In this document: positions 27,191-36,151 of the stretch, one piece after another | How the letters are laid out: each line of letters starts with the position of its first letter | Numbering within the stretch: the first letter of the stretch is position 1 | Source of the DNA: Trichococcus patagoniensis | GTDB lineage: Bacteria > Bacillota > Bacilli > Lactobacillales > Aerococcaceae | NCBI RefSeq assembly: GCF_003051085.1 | Contig: NZ_QAOM01000005.1 | Span: forward strand, 1 to 64,000 | Direction of reading: 5' to 3' | Length of the DNA stretch: 64,000 nt | Position numbers and translations under genes: made by a program | The notes under the pieces: model-generated | The model's input: only the letters and a program-made list of their open reading frames with translations | What the model was told of the DNA's origin: nothing | The model's database searches: none

Positions 27191-28744
27191 ATGATAGAGC
27201 AATTTACCGAGTTGGAAAAAATCGTCGTACTGGATTTCGGCAGTCAATATAACCAATTGATTACACGACGCATCCGCGAATTCGGCGTATTCTCAGAGTT
27301 GGTTTCACACCGCACAACTGCTGAAGATATCAAAGCGATGGGGAACGTCAAAGGAGTCATTTTCTCCGGCGGCCCGAACAGCGTCTACGAAGACGATGCT
27401 TTCAAAGTCGATCCGGCCATTTTCGCTTTGGGCATTCCCGTATTGGGCATATGCTACGGCATGCAATTGATGACCGACCATTTCGGCGGAAAAGTCATTC
27501 CTGCTGATGAAAGAGAATACGGACGTTCCGACATCGAAATCCTTGATTTGGATACGCCAATGTTCAAAGGCCTTTCCGACATCGAGACTGTCTGGATGAG
27601 CCATGGTGACAAAATCACTGAAATTCCTGCTGGCTTCAAAGTGACTGCCACAAACGACAACTGTCCTGTTGCAGCCTTCGCCAATACAGCAGAAAAATTC
27701 TACGGCGTCCAGTTCCATCCGGAAGTACAGCACTCTGTACACGGAAACGAAATGCTGAAGAACTTTGCCTTCGAAGTCTGCGGCTGCTCAGGCAACTGGT
27801 CTATCGCTAACTTTATCGAAATCGAAACCAAAAAAATCAGAGAAACTGTCGGGGACAAAAAAGTCTTGTTGGGACTGTCCGGCGGGGTTGATTCAAGCGT
27901 AGTCGGCGTGCTGTTGCACAAAGCGATCGGTTCTCAATTGACTTGTATCTTTGTTGACCACGGCCTCTTGCGCAAAGGCGAAGGCGATCAAGTTATGGAA
28001 AGCCTTGTAGGCAAATTCGGCTTGAACATCGTCCGCGTTGATGCGAAAAAACGTTTCATGGACAAACTGACAGGCGTCAGCGATCCGGAACAAAAACGTA
28101 AAATCATCGGTAACGAATTCGTTTACGTATTCGACGATGAAGCTACGAAATTGCAAGGCATCGACTTCTTGGCGCAAGGAACGCTTTACACAGACGTGAT
28201 CGAAAGTGGAACAGAGACTGCCCAAACAATCAAGTCTCACCACAACGTTGGCGGACTGCCTGAAGATATGCAATTCAAATTGATCGAGCCATTGAACACC
28301 TTGTTCAAAGATGAAGTCCGCGAATTGGGAACACAACTTGGCATGCCTGACAGCATCGTTTGGCGTCAACCATTCCCAGGCCCTGGTTTGGGTATCCGCG
28401 TCATCGGCGAAATCACCGAAGAAAAATTGGAAATCGTCCGCGAATCAGACTACATTCTGCGCGAAGAAATCGCGAATGCCGGTTTGGACCGCGATGTATG
28501 GCAATACTTTACTGTCCTGCCAGGCTTCCGCAGCGTAGGCGTAATGGGCGATGGCCGTACGTATGACTACACAATCGGGATCCGCGCCGTGACATCCATC
28601 GATGGCATGACGTCCGACTGGGCACGCATCCCTTACGAAGTGTTGGACAAGATTTCCCGACGCATCGTAAACGAAGTGAAGCACGTCAACCGCATCGTGT
28701 ACGACATCACGAGCAAGCCACCATCGACCATCGAGTGGGAATAA
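27191..28744 (+). CDS. guaA: GMP synthase, glutamine-hydrolysing
   Basis: A 517-residue enzyme converting XMP to GMP. N-terminal class I glutamine amidotransferase: [12 protein letters not shown], nucleophile Cys in [18 protein letters not shown] (His-Glu). Then the PP-loop ATP pyrophosphatase [17 protein letters not shown] (about residues 225-240) and a C-terminal dimerisation domain with [11 protein letters not shown] and [15 protein letters not shown] at the very end. It probably shares a transcript with coaA. Confidence 0.97.
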   Translation: MIEQFTELEKIVVLDFGSQYNQLITRRIREFGVFSELVSHRTTAEDIKAMGNVKGVIFSGGPNSVYEDDAFKVDPAIFALGIPVLGICYGMQLMTDHFGGKVIPADEREYGRSDIEILDLDTPMFKGLSDIETVWMSHGDKITEIPAGFKVTATNDNCPVAAFANTAEKFYGVQFHPEVQHSVHGNEMLKNFAFEVCGCSGNWSIANFIEIETKKIRETVGDKKVLLGLSGGVDSSVVGVLLHKAIGSQLTCIFVDHGLLRKGEGDQVMESLVGKFGLNIVRVDAKKRFMDKLTGVSDPEQKRKIIGNEFVYVFDDEATKLQGIDFLAQGTLYTDVIESGTETAQTIKSHHNVGGLPEDMQFKLIEPLNTLFKDEVRELGTQLGMPDSIVWRQPFPGPGLGIRVIGEITEEKLEIVRESDYILREEIANAGLDRDVWQYFTVLPGFRSVGVMGDGRTYDYTIGIRAVTSIDGMTSDWARIPYEVLDKISRRIVNEVKHVNRIVYDITSKPPSTIEWE

Positions 28745-28759
28745 ACTAAGAATTAAATC

Positions 28760-28796
28760 TAAGGGGCTGTCTCTCAAAAGAGGCAGCCTTCTTTGC
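28760..28796 (+). terminator. Terminator after guaA
   Basis: The stem ggggctgtct / aggcagcctt, with G-U pairs, is followed by CTTT. The core GGCTGnCTC is shared with other terminators in the window. Confidence 0.6.
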
Positions 28797-28839
28797 GCCC
28801 GCTGACCGGAGGCGTGCGTGTAATCCAGTTGTTTCCCAG

Positions 28840-28967
28840 CTCCGGTGAACGGTCTGCTCACCGGAGTAAACCGGTAATAATCGGACTTAACTCCGACGAG
28901 GCCACCTTCACCGGAGAACGCAATCGGAATGCATCCTGAACTCCGGTGAAGCCTTCGTTCGCCGGAG
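28840..28967. repeat. Palindrome array, ctccgg family, three units
   Basis: Palindromes begin at 28840, 28891 and 28941 (spacing 51, 50). The order of variants, with a central ctccgacgagg unit and the linker tcggacttaa before it, is the same as in the array at 17812-17940. Confidence 0.88.
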
Positions 28968-29040
28968 AAGAAAGGGACAGATAGGCTGACTCATTTTCGA
29001 GTCAGCCTATCTGTTTTTTTGTTGTGCGGTTTGATGGCTA

Positions 29041-29181
29041 GATTCCCCGCCAAAATGGGTTTGGCGGGGAATCTCGTGTTGTCCGGGGACGTTTTTCCCC
29101 GCCAAGGTGGTTTTTGCGGGTTTTCTGCCTGTGATTTGAACTGATTTTCCCCGCCAAAATGCTTTTGGCGGGTTATTTCTG
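29041..29181. repeat. Palindrome array, ccccgcc family, three units of 52 bp (copy 2)
   Basis: ccccgcc palindromes begin at 29045, 29097 and 29149. The block is nearly identical to 11829-11969 and includes the same linker gcctgtgatttgaactga. It follows directly on another array. Confidence 0.9.
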
Positions 29182-29289
29182 GGCATATGTTCCATTTCCA
29201 ATGAAACTGACGCGCTGTGACATTAAAAAACATGCGAAAATGCAAAATACTTGCTCGTTTACATTGAATAAGCTAAACTTAAACAAAAA

Positions 29290-29303
29290 GTTAGGCAAGC
29301 CTA
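29290..29303. promoter_or_regulatory. MntR/DtxR-type operator
   Basis: ttaggcaagcctaa is palindromic (TTAGGC-n2-GCCTAA) in an AT-rich stretch about 90 bases before the metal ABC operon. It resembles operators of the manganese-responsive DtxR-family repressors (MntR/ScaR/SloR). Confidence 0.6.
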
Positions 29304-29395
29304 ATAAAATATTTAATTTAGCCTTGTTATTTTCGGGGCACTCCACACAAATTCAGATACCGGAAAATTTTAAAACGAGAAAGGACCGACAAATA

Positions 29396-30145
29396 ATGGG
29401 AAATTTAAAAATCCAGAATATGAACATAGCCTATCAAGGGCAGTCTGCAATCAAAGATGCAACGCTTGCGTTTGAGTCGAACAAATTAACAGGGATCGTG
29501 GGCCCGAATGGAGCCGGGAAATCAACCTTATTGAAAGGAATCATGGGACTGACGCCGTTAAATACTGGAGCAGTTAGTCTTTACGGCAAACCGCTGAAGG
29601 AAATGATAAACAAAGTAGCCTATGTCGAACAGAGACAAGAAATCGATCTCTCATTTCCGATAGACGTTTTTGGAACCGTACTTTTTGGCACCTACGCAAA
29701 ATTAGGTTTTTTCCAAAGACCCAAGCAAAAAGAAAAGGATTTGGCATTAAAAGCTTTAGAGAAAGTCGGTATGGCAACTTTTAAAGATCGGCATATCAGT
29801 GAATTATCCGGTGGACAACTGCAGCGCGTTTTCATTGCGCGAGCGTTGGCGCAGGAAGCTGAATGGCTGTTGCTTGACGAACCTTTTGCCGGGATTGATG
29901 CTACCAGCGAGAAAATCATCATCGAGCTGTTGAAACAACTCCGCGATGAAGGCAAATCAATCGTGATCGTCCATCACGATTTGCACAAGGTAAAAACGTA
30001 TTTTGATAATATTGTCCTGCTCAATAAAGAAGTGGTTGCCTTTGGTACGGTATCTGAGGTATTTACTGCCGACAATATGGGAATGGCTTATGGGGAAGCA
30101 ATTTCCGAAATGATCAGTCTAGGGGGTGGAACAAATGTTAAATGA
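29396..30145 (+). CDS. Manganese/zinc ABC transporter ATPase
   Basis: The 249-residue ATPase of a cluster A-I metal importer. Walker A GPNGAGKSTLLKGI (about residues 35-48), signature LSGGQLQRVFIARAL, Walker B WLLLDEPFAGID, H-loop VIVHHDLH. The frame extends 79 codons upstream into the regulatory region; the ATG at 29396, with a gaaagga site, gives the normal start. It overlaps the permease gene by 11 bases. Operon order is ATPase, permease, binding protein. Confidence 0.9.
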   Translation: MGNLKIQNMNIAYQGQSAIKDATLAFESNKLTGIVGPNGAGKSTLLKGIMGLTPLNTGAVSLYGKPLKEMINKVAYVEQRQEIDLSFPIDVFGTVLFGTYAKLGFFQRPKQKEKDLALKALEKVGMATFKDRHISELSGGQLQRVFIARALAQEAEWLLLDEPFAGIDATSEKIIIELLKQLRDEGKSIVIVHHDLHKVKTYFDNIVLLNKEVVAFGTVSEVFTADNMGMAYGEAISEMISLGGGTNVK

Positions 30146-30992
30146 TTTCATTCAAGGACTCGTGGATTTCCAATTTCTGCAAAACGCTTTGGTCACTTCC
30201 GTTATGGTCGGGATATCTGCCGGAATCATCGGTTCCTTCATCATCTTGCGAGGGATGTCTTTAATGGGGGATGCCATCTCGCACGCAGTATTACCGGGAG
30301 TGGCGCTATCTTATATGCTGGGGAGCAGCTATATCATCGGCGCCACAGTGTTTGGGATGGCGTCGGCCGCTCTCATTGGTTTTGTCACGAAACATAGTCG
30401 GTTAAAGAACGATACGGCAATCGGCATCGTCTTCAGCGCCTTTTTTGCTCTCGGGATTATCCTGATTTCTTTCGCCAGAAGTTCCACGGATTTGTATCAC
30501 ATCCTCTTCGGAAATGTGCTCGCTGTCCGGGATTCTGACATGTTGTTGACAGCCGCTGTCCTTATTATCGTGTTGATCGCAGTGCCGCTTTTCTATAAAC
30601 AACTCAAACTGACTTCTTTTGCGCCGACTATCGCAAAATCATATGGTTGGAACACCAGTGCAATCAACTATGGGTTAATGTTTTTGCTGACACTTGTAGC
30701 GGTGACTTCGCTACAAACAGTCGGGACGATTCTGGTGATCGCGATGTTGATCACACCGGCTGCGACTGCCTACCAACTGACCGATAAATTGCTTGCTATG
30801 ATTGTCCTGTCAACAGTATTCGGAACCCTCAGTTCTATCGTAGGGCTATACTTCAGCTACAGTTACAACTTGCCGTCCGGGGCGACGATTGTCATGGCAG
30901 CGGCTATGTTTTTCATTGTGGCATTTATTTTTGCCCCTAAGAAGGGTCTTATCGGTCAATTAAGAAAGGAGAATTTGCATGATGAAGAATAA
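30135..30992 (+). CDS. Manganese/zinc ABC transporter permease
   Basis: A 285-residue ABC-3 family permease with about eight hydrophobic segments. The motif GDAISHAVLPGVALSYMLG is the family hallmark. A GTG three codons upstream is part of the ribosome site (agggggtgg), so ATG at 30135 is chosen. The end overlaps the binding-protein gene by 14 bases. Confidence 0.9.
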   Translation: MLNDFIQGLVDFQFLQNALVTSVMVGISAGIIGSFIILRGMSLMGDAISHAVLPGVALSYMLGSSYIIGATVFGMASAALIGFVTKHSRLKNDTAIGIVFSAFFALGIILISFARSSTDLYHILFGNVLAVRDSDMLLTAAVLIIVLIAVPLFYKQLKLTSFAPTIAKSYGWNTSAINYGLMFLLTLVAVTSLQTVGTILVIAMLITPAATAYQLTDKLLAMIVLSTVFGTLSSIVGLYFSYSYNLPSGATIVMAAAMFFIVAFIFAPKKGLIGQLRKENLHDEE

Positions 30993-31926
30993 ACTATTGT
31001 TGCTTACTGCGGTACTTTTTGTAGGTATTTTGGGAGGCTGCGGAAATTCTCCGGAAGATGATAAAGGAAGTTCGGATGCAACAGACACAACAGAAACCAA
31101 GCTAAAAGTGGTATCCACCAATTCCATTATTGGCGACATGGTAGAAAAAATTGGAGGGGATCTGATCGATGCCCACAGTATCGTGCCTGTCGGGACCGAC
31201 CCACACGAATACGAACCCTTGCCGGAAGACATTCGAAAAGCCAGCGAAGCTGATATCGTGTTTTACAACGGATTGAATTTGGAAACTGGCAATGGCTGGT
31301 TTGATAAATTGATGGAAACTGCTGGTAAGTCGGAAGATGAGGATTACTTCGTTGTCAGTAAAAATGTTGAGCCGCTGTATCTGTCGGGAAACAGTTCGCA
31401 ACAAGATCCTCATGCCTGGTTGGACATTTCCAACGGCATTCGGTACATCACCGAAATCACGCGCGTCATGAGCGAAAAAGATTCTGAAAATAAAGCAGCC
31501 TATGAAAAAAATGCAGATGCGTACATTGCCGATTTAACGGAACTGGACAGCGAAGCAAAAAAAGAATTCGCTGATATCCCCGAAAAAAAGAAACTGTTGG
31601 TGACGAGCGAAGGAGCTTTCAAGTATTTCTCCCAAGCTTACGGACTGCAAGCCGCCTATATTTGGGAAATCAATACCGAAAGTCAAGGTACGCCTGATCA
31701 GATGAAGCAAATCATTGAAAAAGTCCGAGATTCTGAAGTTCCGGTTCTCTTTGTGGAGACGAGCGTCGATCCCAGAAGCATGGAACGGTTAGCAAATGAG
31801 GTGGATCTTCCCGTTTACAGCAATCTGTTCACTGATTCCATCGCGAAGCAAGGGGAAGCCGGCGACAGCTATTACGATATGATGAAATGGAACCTGGAAA
31901 AGATTCATGAAGGATTGAGTCAGTAA
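30979..31926 (+). CDS. Manganese-type ABC transporter substrate-binding lipoprotein
   Basis: A 315-residue TroA/PsaA-family lipoprotein with lipobox ILGGCG. Expected metal ligands: His in GTDPHEYEP, His in DPHAWLDIS, Glu in VTSEGAFKYFS and Asp in LFTDSIAKQG. This His-His-Glu-Asp set is the manganese type (PsaA, MntC), unlike the His-His-His set of the lipoprotein at 342-1310. No His-rich loop is present. Other landmarks are IVFYNGLNLETG and IWEINTESQGTPDQM. Mn2+ rather than Zn2+ is inferred, supported by the MntR-like operator upstream. Confidence 0.9.
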   Translation: MMKNKLLLLTAVLFVGILGGCGNSPEDDKGSSDATDTTETKLKVVSTNSIIGDMVEKIGGDLIDAHSIVPVGTDPHEYEPLPEDIRKASEADIVFYNGLNLETGNGWFDKLMETAGKSEDEDYFVVSKNVEPLYLSGNSSQQDPHAWLDISNGIRYITEITRVMSEKDSENKAAYEKNADAYIADLTELDSEAKKEFADIPEKKKLLVTSEGAFKYFSQAYGLQAAYIWEINTESQGTPDQMKQIIEKVRDSEVPVLFVETSVDPRSMERLANEVDLPVYSNLFTDSIAKQGEAGDSYYDMMKWNLEKIHEGLSQ

Positions 31927-32056
31927 AAGCGATTCATTGCCCGTCTGTTGTTGTGCTTGACATTTTGGACCGGTATCGCTAAATTGGGGAAAAGTATATC
32001 GGTATCCATGCTTATTAACCAATTGTATAACCTGATACCAGAAGAGGGGACCGCTC

Positions 32057-32998
32057 ATGAAAGCAGCATCATTCACTTTCCAATCTAGCGATGGGACAAA
32101 AATCTTCGCGATGAAATGGCTGCCGGAAGACCCGCAGAAACCGAGAGCGGCCGTCCAAATCGCGCATGGTTACGCAGAACATATCGGACGCTATGATGCT
32201 TTTGCTGGCAAGTTGGCGGAAGCAGGAATCGTCGTCTATGGTAATGATCATCGCGGTCATGGCAAAACGAACGGTAATGTCGGCGAAGCGATCTGTTTTG
32301 CCGATGAGGCTGGATTCGACAAGGTCGTCGCGGATATGCGTATGCTGACGGAAATCATCCAGTCAGAAAACCCCGCCATTCCGGTTTTTCTGTTTGGTCA
32401 CAGCATGGGTTCGATGCTGACCAGACGCTATATCCAGCTGTACGGGGACAATCTTGCTGGCGCAATTCTGTCCGGTTCCGGTGTCTTTTCGAATGGTTTG
32501 TTGAAGCTGGGGACAGTCGTGGCAGCGTCAGAAATCAAAAGAAATGGTCGCCCCCATCCAAGTCGTTTGCTGGACAAACTGGTATTCCAGAACTTCAACC
32601 GGGGTTTCAAGCCCGCACGGACGGAATTGGATTGGCTCAGTCGGGATCCTACGGAAGTGGATAAATTTTTGGCGGATCCATTGCGCGGCAAAATCGGGTC
32701 GGCCGGCTATTTCCAGGATTTCTTCAGCGGATTGCTGGCAATGAACAACGCCGTGAACATCCAATCGATACCGAAGGACTTGCCGCTGCATTTCATTTCA
32801 GGCACCGCCGATCCGGTCGGAGGCAAGGCCGGAAAAGGCATCGTCCAAACATGCAAGGCTTACCAACAAGCCGGCCTTCAGGATGTGAGCTACAAACTAT
32901 ACGAGGGTGCCCGTCATGAACTGCTCAAAGAGACGAACAAAGATGCAGTAACGCAAGATGTTATCGAGTGGGTTTTTGCTCGTTTGGAATCCCTTTGA
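32057..32998 (+). CDS. Alpha/beta hydrolase, lysophospholipase-like
   Basis: A 313-residue hydrolase of the monoacylglycerol lipase/PldB group. Oxyanion motif QIAHGYAEHIGRYD, NDHRGHGKTNG, nucleophile elbow LFGHSMGSML (Ser near residue 117), catalytic Asp in ISGTADPVGG and His in YEGARHELLKE. No signal peptide is seen, so it is cytoplasmic. The start follows agagggga. Monocistronic. Confidence 0.87.
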   Translation: MKAASFTFQSSDGTKIFAMKWLPEDPQKPRAAVQIAHGYAEHIGRYDAFAGKLAEAGIVVYGNDHRGHGKTNGNVGEAICFADEAGFDKVVADMRMLTEIIQSENPAIPVFLFGHSMGSMLTRRYIQLYGDNLAGAILSGSGVFSNGLLKLGTVVAASEIKRNGRPHPSRLLDKLVFQNFNRGFKPARTELDWLSRDPTEVDKFLADPLRGKIGSAGYFQDFFSGLLAMNNAVNIQSIPKDLPLHFISGTADPVGGKAGKGIVQTCKAYQQAGLQDVSYKLYEGARHELLKETNKDAVTQDVIEWVFARLESL

Positions 32999-33017
32999 TC
33001 GGCACAAAAATTTTCAG

Positions 33018-33064
33018 CTTACCTGATTTTTCCCGAAAACGGCGAAATCAGGCAAGTTTTTTTT
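33018..33064 (+). terminator. Terminator after the lysophospholipase-like gene
   Basis: The stem cttacctgattt / gaaatcaggcaag (one mismatch) is followed by eight T. Confidence 0.87.
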
Positions 33065-33091
33065 GTTTGGTGAGCGTGTATGAATTCTCCA

Positions 33092-33145
33092 TTGACAAAT
33101 ATATCGCCTCGCGATATATTATATATAACGATACACGATATATCG
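33092..33145 (+). promoter_or_regulatory. padR promoter with overlapping palindromic operators
   Basis: -35 TTGACA (33092-33097) and -10 TATATT (33115-33120), spacing 17. A perfect palindrome, aatatatcgc-ctc-gcgatatatt (33098-33120), fills the spacer and -10. A second palindrome, cgatatatcg (33136-33145), lies just downstream. The shared CGATATAT half-sites suggest that the PadR protein represses its own operon. Confidence 0.7.
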
Positions 33146-33161
33146 GAAGGGGAGATATGTG

Positions 33162-33482
33162 ATGGGAGCACCACTGACGGAATCGATGTTTTATATCCTG
33201 CTTTCTTTGCTGCAGCCGAACCACGGTTACGGCATCATGCAGCAGGTGGAGGAGCGGACGAAGGGCAGGGTCGCTCTGGGAGCCGGTACGCTGTACGGTG
33301 CGTTGAACTCTTTATTGGAGAAAAAATGGATCATGCTGCACAGCCAGGACGACCAATCCCGCAAAAAGAAGGAATACCTGATCACGGAACTAGGTAAAGA
33401 AGTTCTGAATGAGGAAATCGTCAGACTGGGCGAACTTCTCGAAAATGGCAGAAAGGCGATGGAAAATGATGAAAAAATTTAG
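33162..33482 (+). CDS. PadR family transcriptional regulator
   Basis: A 106-residue winged-helix repressor: LTESMFYILLSLLQPNHGYGIMQQVEERTKG then LGAGTLYGALNSLLEKKWI, the PadR helix-turn-helix and wing pattern, with KKKEYLITELGKEVL at the wing end. It is a short (PadR-s1) member. ATG at 33162 is preferred over the GTG just before it on spacing from ggggag. The stop overlaps the next gene, a common partner. The ligand is unknown. Confidence 0.88.
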   Translation: MGAPLTESMFYILLSLLQPNHGYGIMQQVEERTKGRVALGAGTLYGALNSLLEKKWIMLHSQDDQSRKKKEYLITELGKEVLNEEIVRLGELLENGRKAMENDEKI

Positions 33483-33975
33483 GCTCTACTACGACAAAGA
33501 TAAGGAAGAAGCATTCCTGAATGACATGTCCGCAAAAGGCTATGCCATGAAACGTTTTTTCTTGGGATTGTATACTTTTGAAAAATGCCGGCCGAGTGAA
33601 TATACCTACCGGGTGGATCTCATCAGCGATAAGACGGTCGAGCAACGCAATGAACTGTATGATCTGATACGTGACACCGGTGGGGAACTCGTGCAGACTT
33701 GGGGCATCTGGGCAATCTTCCGGAAAAAAGGCGATTTTGAACTCTATACGGATCCGGAAAGCCAGGTCAAACAATTCGAACGCATCCGTACGATATTTGT
33801 CCGCTTGGCCATTGTGGAATTTCTGCTTTCTATCCCGCAGTGGTACAATGCAATCCAAACAAAGGAGCCGATGCTCATCTTGATGTCTATGCTTTTGACA
33901 ATGCTCGCATTTGTTTTCCTGAAACAGGCTATGACATGCAGCAAGAAAATCGATAAGCTCCAAAATTTGACTTAA
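33466..33975 (+). CDS. DUF2812-type membrane protein
   Basis: A 169-residue protein that begins KKFRLYYDKDKEEAFLNDMSAKGYAM, the DUF2812 signature, followed by YTFEKCRPSEYTYRVDL. Two hydrophobic segments near the C-terminus (about residues 105-125 and 130-150) suggest a membrane anchor. Genes of this family usually follow a padR gene, as here, with 17 bases of overlap. Probably the regulated target; its biochemical role is unknown. Confidence 0.8.
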   Translation: MMKKFRLYYDKDKEEAFLNDMSAKGYAMKRFFLGLYTFEKCRPSEYTYRVDLISDKTVEQRNELYDLIRDTGGELVQTWGIWAIFRKKGDFELYTDPESQVKQFERIRTIFVRLAIVEFLLSIPQWYNAIQTKEPMLILMSMLLTMLAFVFLKQAMTCSKKIDKLQNLT

Positions 33976-34129
33976 TAATTATTTTACAGAGACCGACTCC
34001 TGCTTATCCTGAAAATAAGGTTGCTTACAATTTTACTCTTGTGCTATGATGGCTGAGTGAATTCATTAAATTTTAATTAAATTAAATTAGAATGATGAAA
34101 CATGTCATTATTTATTTTGGAGGTAACTT

Positions 34130-35683
34130 ATGGATAAAGCATTAATTTTTATGGCGATGGCCGGCTATATGTCGATCATCATCGGTATCGGTTTCTATTT
34201 CTACAAGCGCTCAAACGAAAGCTCCGATAATTTCTTCTTGGGGGGACGCAGTCTGGGCCCTTGGGTCGCCGCAATCAGTGCCGGAGCGTCGGACATGAGC
34301 GGTTGGCTCCTGATGGGACTTCCGGGCGTGGCTTACTGGTCAGGATTGTCAGATGCATTCTGGACAGCGATCGGTTTGGCCGCAGGGACAGCCTTGAACT
34401 GGATCATTGTCTCGAAACGGTTGCGTCATTATTCCGAATCAGCGGAAGCGATCACCTTGCCGGAATTCTTCAGCAATCGATTCCATGAGGACAAACGCGT
34501 CATTTTGACGGTTTCTTCCACGTTCATCTTCGTTTTCTTTTCCGTCTATGCAGCCAGCTGCTTTGTGACGGTAGGGAAGCTCTTCGCTACCTTGTTCGAA
34601 GTGCCTTACATCCCCGTTATGATTGCCGGAGCAGTATTCGTCGTGTTCTACACGTTCATCGGCGGATTTTTGGCGGAGAGTGTCTCCGACTTTATGCAGG
34701 GCATCATCATGATCGCGGCTTTGGCTGTTGTTTTGGTCGGAGGCGTCGTGTATGCCGGTGGTCCCGGAGCGGTCATCGATAACCTGAAAGGCATCCCAGG
34801 ATTTTTGGATTTCTTCGGTATCGCAACCCCGACATTGGTCGATGGTGTGCAACAGGCTGATGGCGCGATGGCTGCCTTTGGACCTGCAGGCAAATACGGA
34901 TTGATCACAATCGCGTCGAGCATGGCTTGGGGCCTCGGTTACTTCGGTATGCCGCAAGTGCTGTTGCGCTTTATGGCAATCCGTTCGGCAGGTGAAATCA
35001 AACAATCACGCCGCATCGGCATCATTTGGTCGACACTTTCATTGACTGCTGCCGTCCTGATCGGTCTGATCGGACGTTCGATGTTCCCGATGGCATTGAC
35101 GACTGCTGCAACTTCGGAAACGATCTTCATCGAGATGTCTACTTTATTGTTCCCGCCGCTGTTGGCCGGAATCGTCATGTCAGGCATTTTGGCTGCGACA
35201 ATCAGTTCCGCTGATTCGTATCTCTTGATTGCTGCAAGTGCTTTTTCGAAAAACATCTACAAAGGCGTTCTGCGCAAGGATGCTTCCGATCAACAAATCA
35301 TGGCGATGACGCGCATGATCCTGATCGTATTGGCGATTGTCGGCATCATCATCGCTTTGGATGAGAACTCCGTCATCTTCACGATCGTATCCTTCGCTTG
35401 GGCGGGCTTCGGTGCGACATTCGGACCGTTGATGCTGTTCTCATTGTTCTGGAAAAAGACGACGCGTCAAGGTGCCATCGCTGGCATGTTGACCGGCGGA
35501 ATCGCTGTTTTCATCTGGAAACTGCTGATCAAGCCGATGGGCGGCGCGTTCGGCATCTACGAACTGTTGCCGGCATTCATCCTTTCCTGCGTGGCGATCG
35601 TGATTTTCTCCTTGATCGGTGAAAAACCGTCCGCTGCGATGGAAGAGGAATTCGAAATGGTGAAAAGCCAGTCGAAAGCCTAA
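34130..35683 (+). CDS. putP: Sodium/proline symporter
   Basis: A 517-residue sodium:solute symporter with about 13 transmembrane segments. PutP-specific stretches: NFFLGGRSLGPWVAAISAGASDMSGWLLMGLPG, AEAITLPEFFSNRF, GGFLAESVSDFMQG and ISSADSYLLIAASAFSKN. It imports proline for osmoprotection or nutrition. Monocistronic, start behind ttggagg. Confidence 0.92.
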   Translation: MDKALIFMAMAGYMSIIIGIGFYFYKRSNESSDNFFLGGRSLGPWVAAISAGASDMSGWLLMGLPGVAYWSGLSDAFWTAIGLAAGTALNWIIVSKRLRHYSESAEAITLPEFFSNRFHEDKRVILTVSSTFIFVFFSVYAASCFVTVGKLFATLFEVPYIPVMIAGAVFVVFYTFIGGFLAESVSDFMQGIIMIAALAVVLVGGVVYAGGPGAVIDNLKGIPGFLDFFGIATPTLVDGVQQADGAMAAFGPAGKYGLITIASSMAWGLGYFGMPQVLLRFMAIRSAGEIKQSRRIGIIWSTLSLTAAVLIGLIGRSMFPMALTTAATSETIFIEMSTLLFPPLLAGIVMSGILAATISSADSYLLIAASAFSKNIYKGVLRKDASDQQIMAMTRMILIVLAIVGIIIALDENSVIFTIVSFAWAGFGATFGPLMLFSLFWKKTTRQGAIAGMLTGGIAVFIWKLLIKPMGGAFGIYELLPAFILSCVAIVIFSLIGEKPSAAMEEEFEMVKSQSKA

Positions 35684-35699
35684 AAAATAAAGTATGGAC

Positions 35700-35731
35700 C
35701 AAAAAAACAATCCGAACTGGGTTGTTTTTTT
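35700..35731 (+). terminator. Terminator after putP
   Basis: The stem aaaaaaacaa / gttgttttttt has a ten-base loop and a T-tract. Confidence 0.8.
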
Positions 35732-35816
35732 GATTCCCAGCGAATTCTTGGAAAGTTGTCACAAATTGGGTATGAATGCCCCTGTTTATTCAGGATAGCC
35801 TGAAAGGCAGGCCCAG

Positions 35817-35945
35817 CTCCGGTGAAGCCACAGTTCACCGGAGATCAACACAAAATGTTGGCCTGAACTCCGGTTAGGATCGTCTAATCGGAGAAACATC
35901 TAAAAATCCGGACGGCAGCTCCGGCGAAGCCACCGTTCACCGGAG
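35817..35945. repeat. Palindrome array, ctccgg family, three units
   Basis: Palindromes begin at 35817, 35868 and 35919, spaced exactly 51 bp. The outer two are ctccgg(t/c)gaagccac(a/c)gttcaccggag-like; the central one is diverged (ctccggttagg...ctaatcggag). Confidence 0.87.
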
Positions 35946-36100
35946 CAGAGCGTGAAAAACAGCCGGCCCGAACGGCTTAGGGAACAGCAAAATATATTTT
36001 TGCCGACAATTATGAATGTTCATAAACAAATGTCAAAACATCGTTCGGGAAACCTGTTAAAAAAAAATGCTGAAAAATTATAATTTTCTATTCAAAATCA

Positions 36101-36129
36101 TTGACATATACACCATATTTGTATAGAAT
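36101..36129 (+). promoter_or_regulatory. Promoter of the speA-speB operon
   Basis: TTGACA (36101-36106), 17-bp spacer, TAGAAT (36124-36129). The predicted start near 36136 lies just before the riboswitch P1 stem. Confidence 0.8.
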
Positions 36130-36151
36130 TTAGCTTGCATAAATTGAATAT

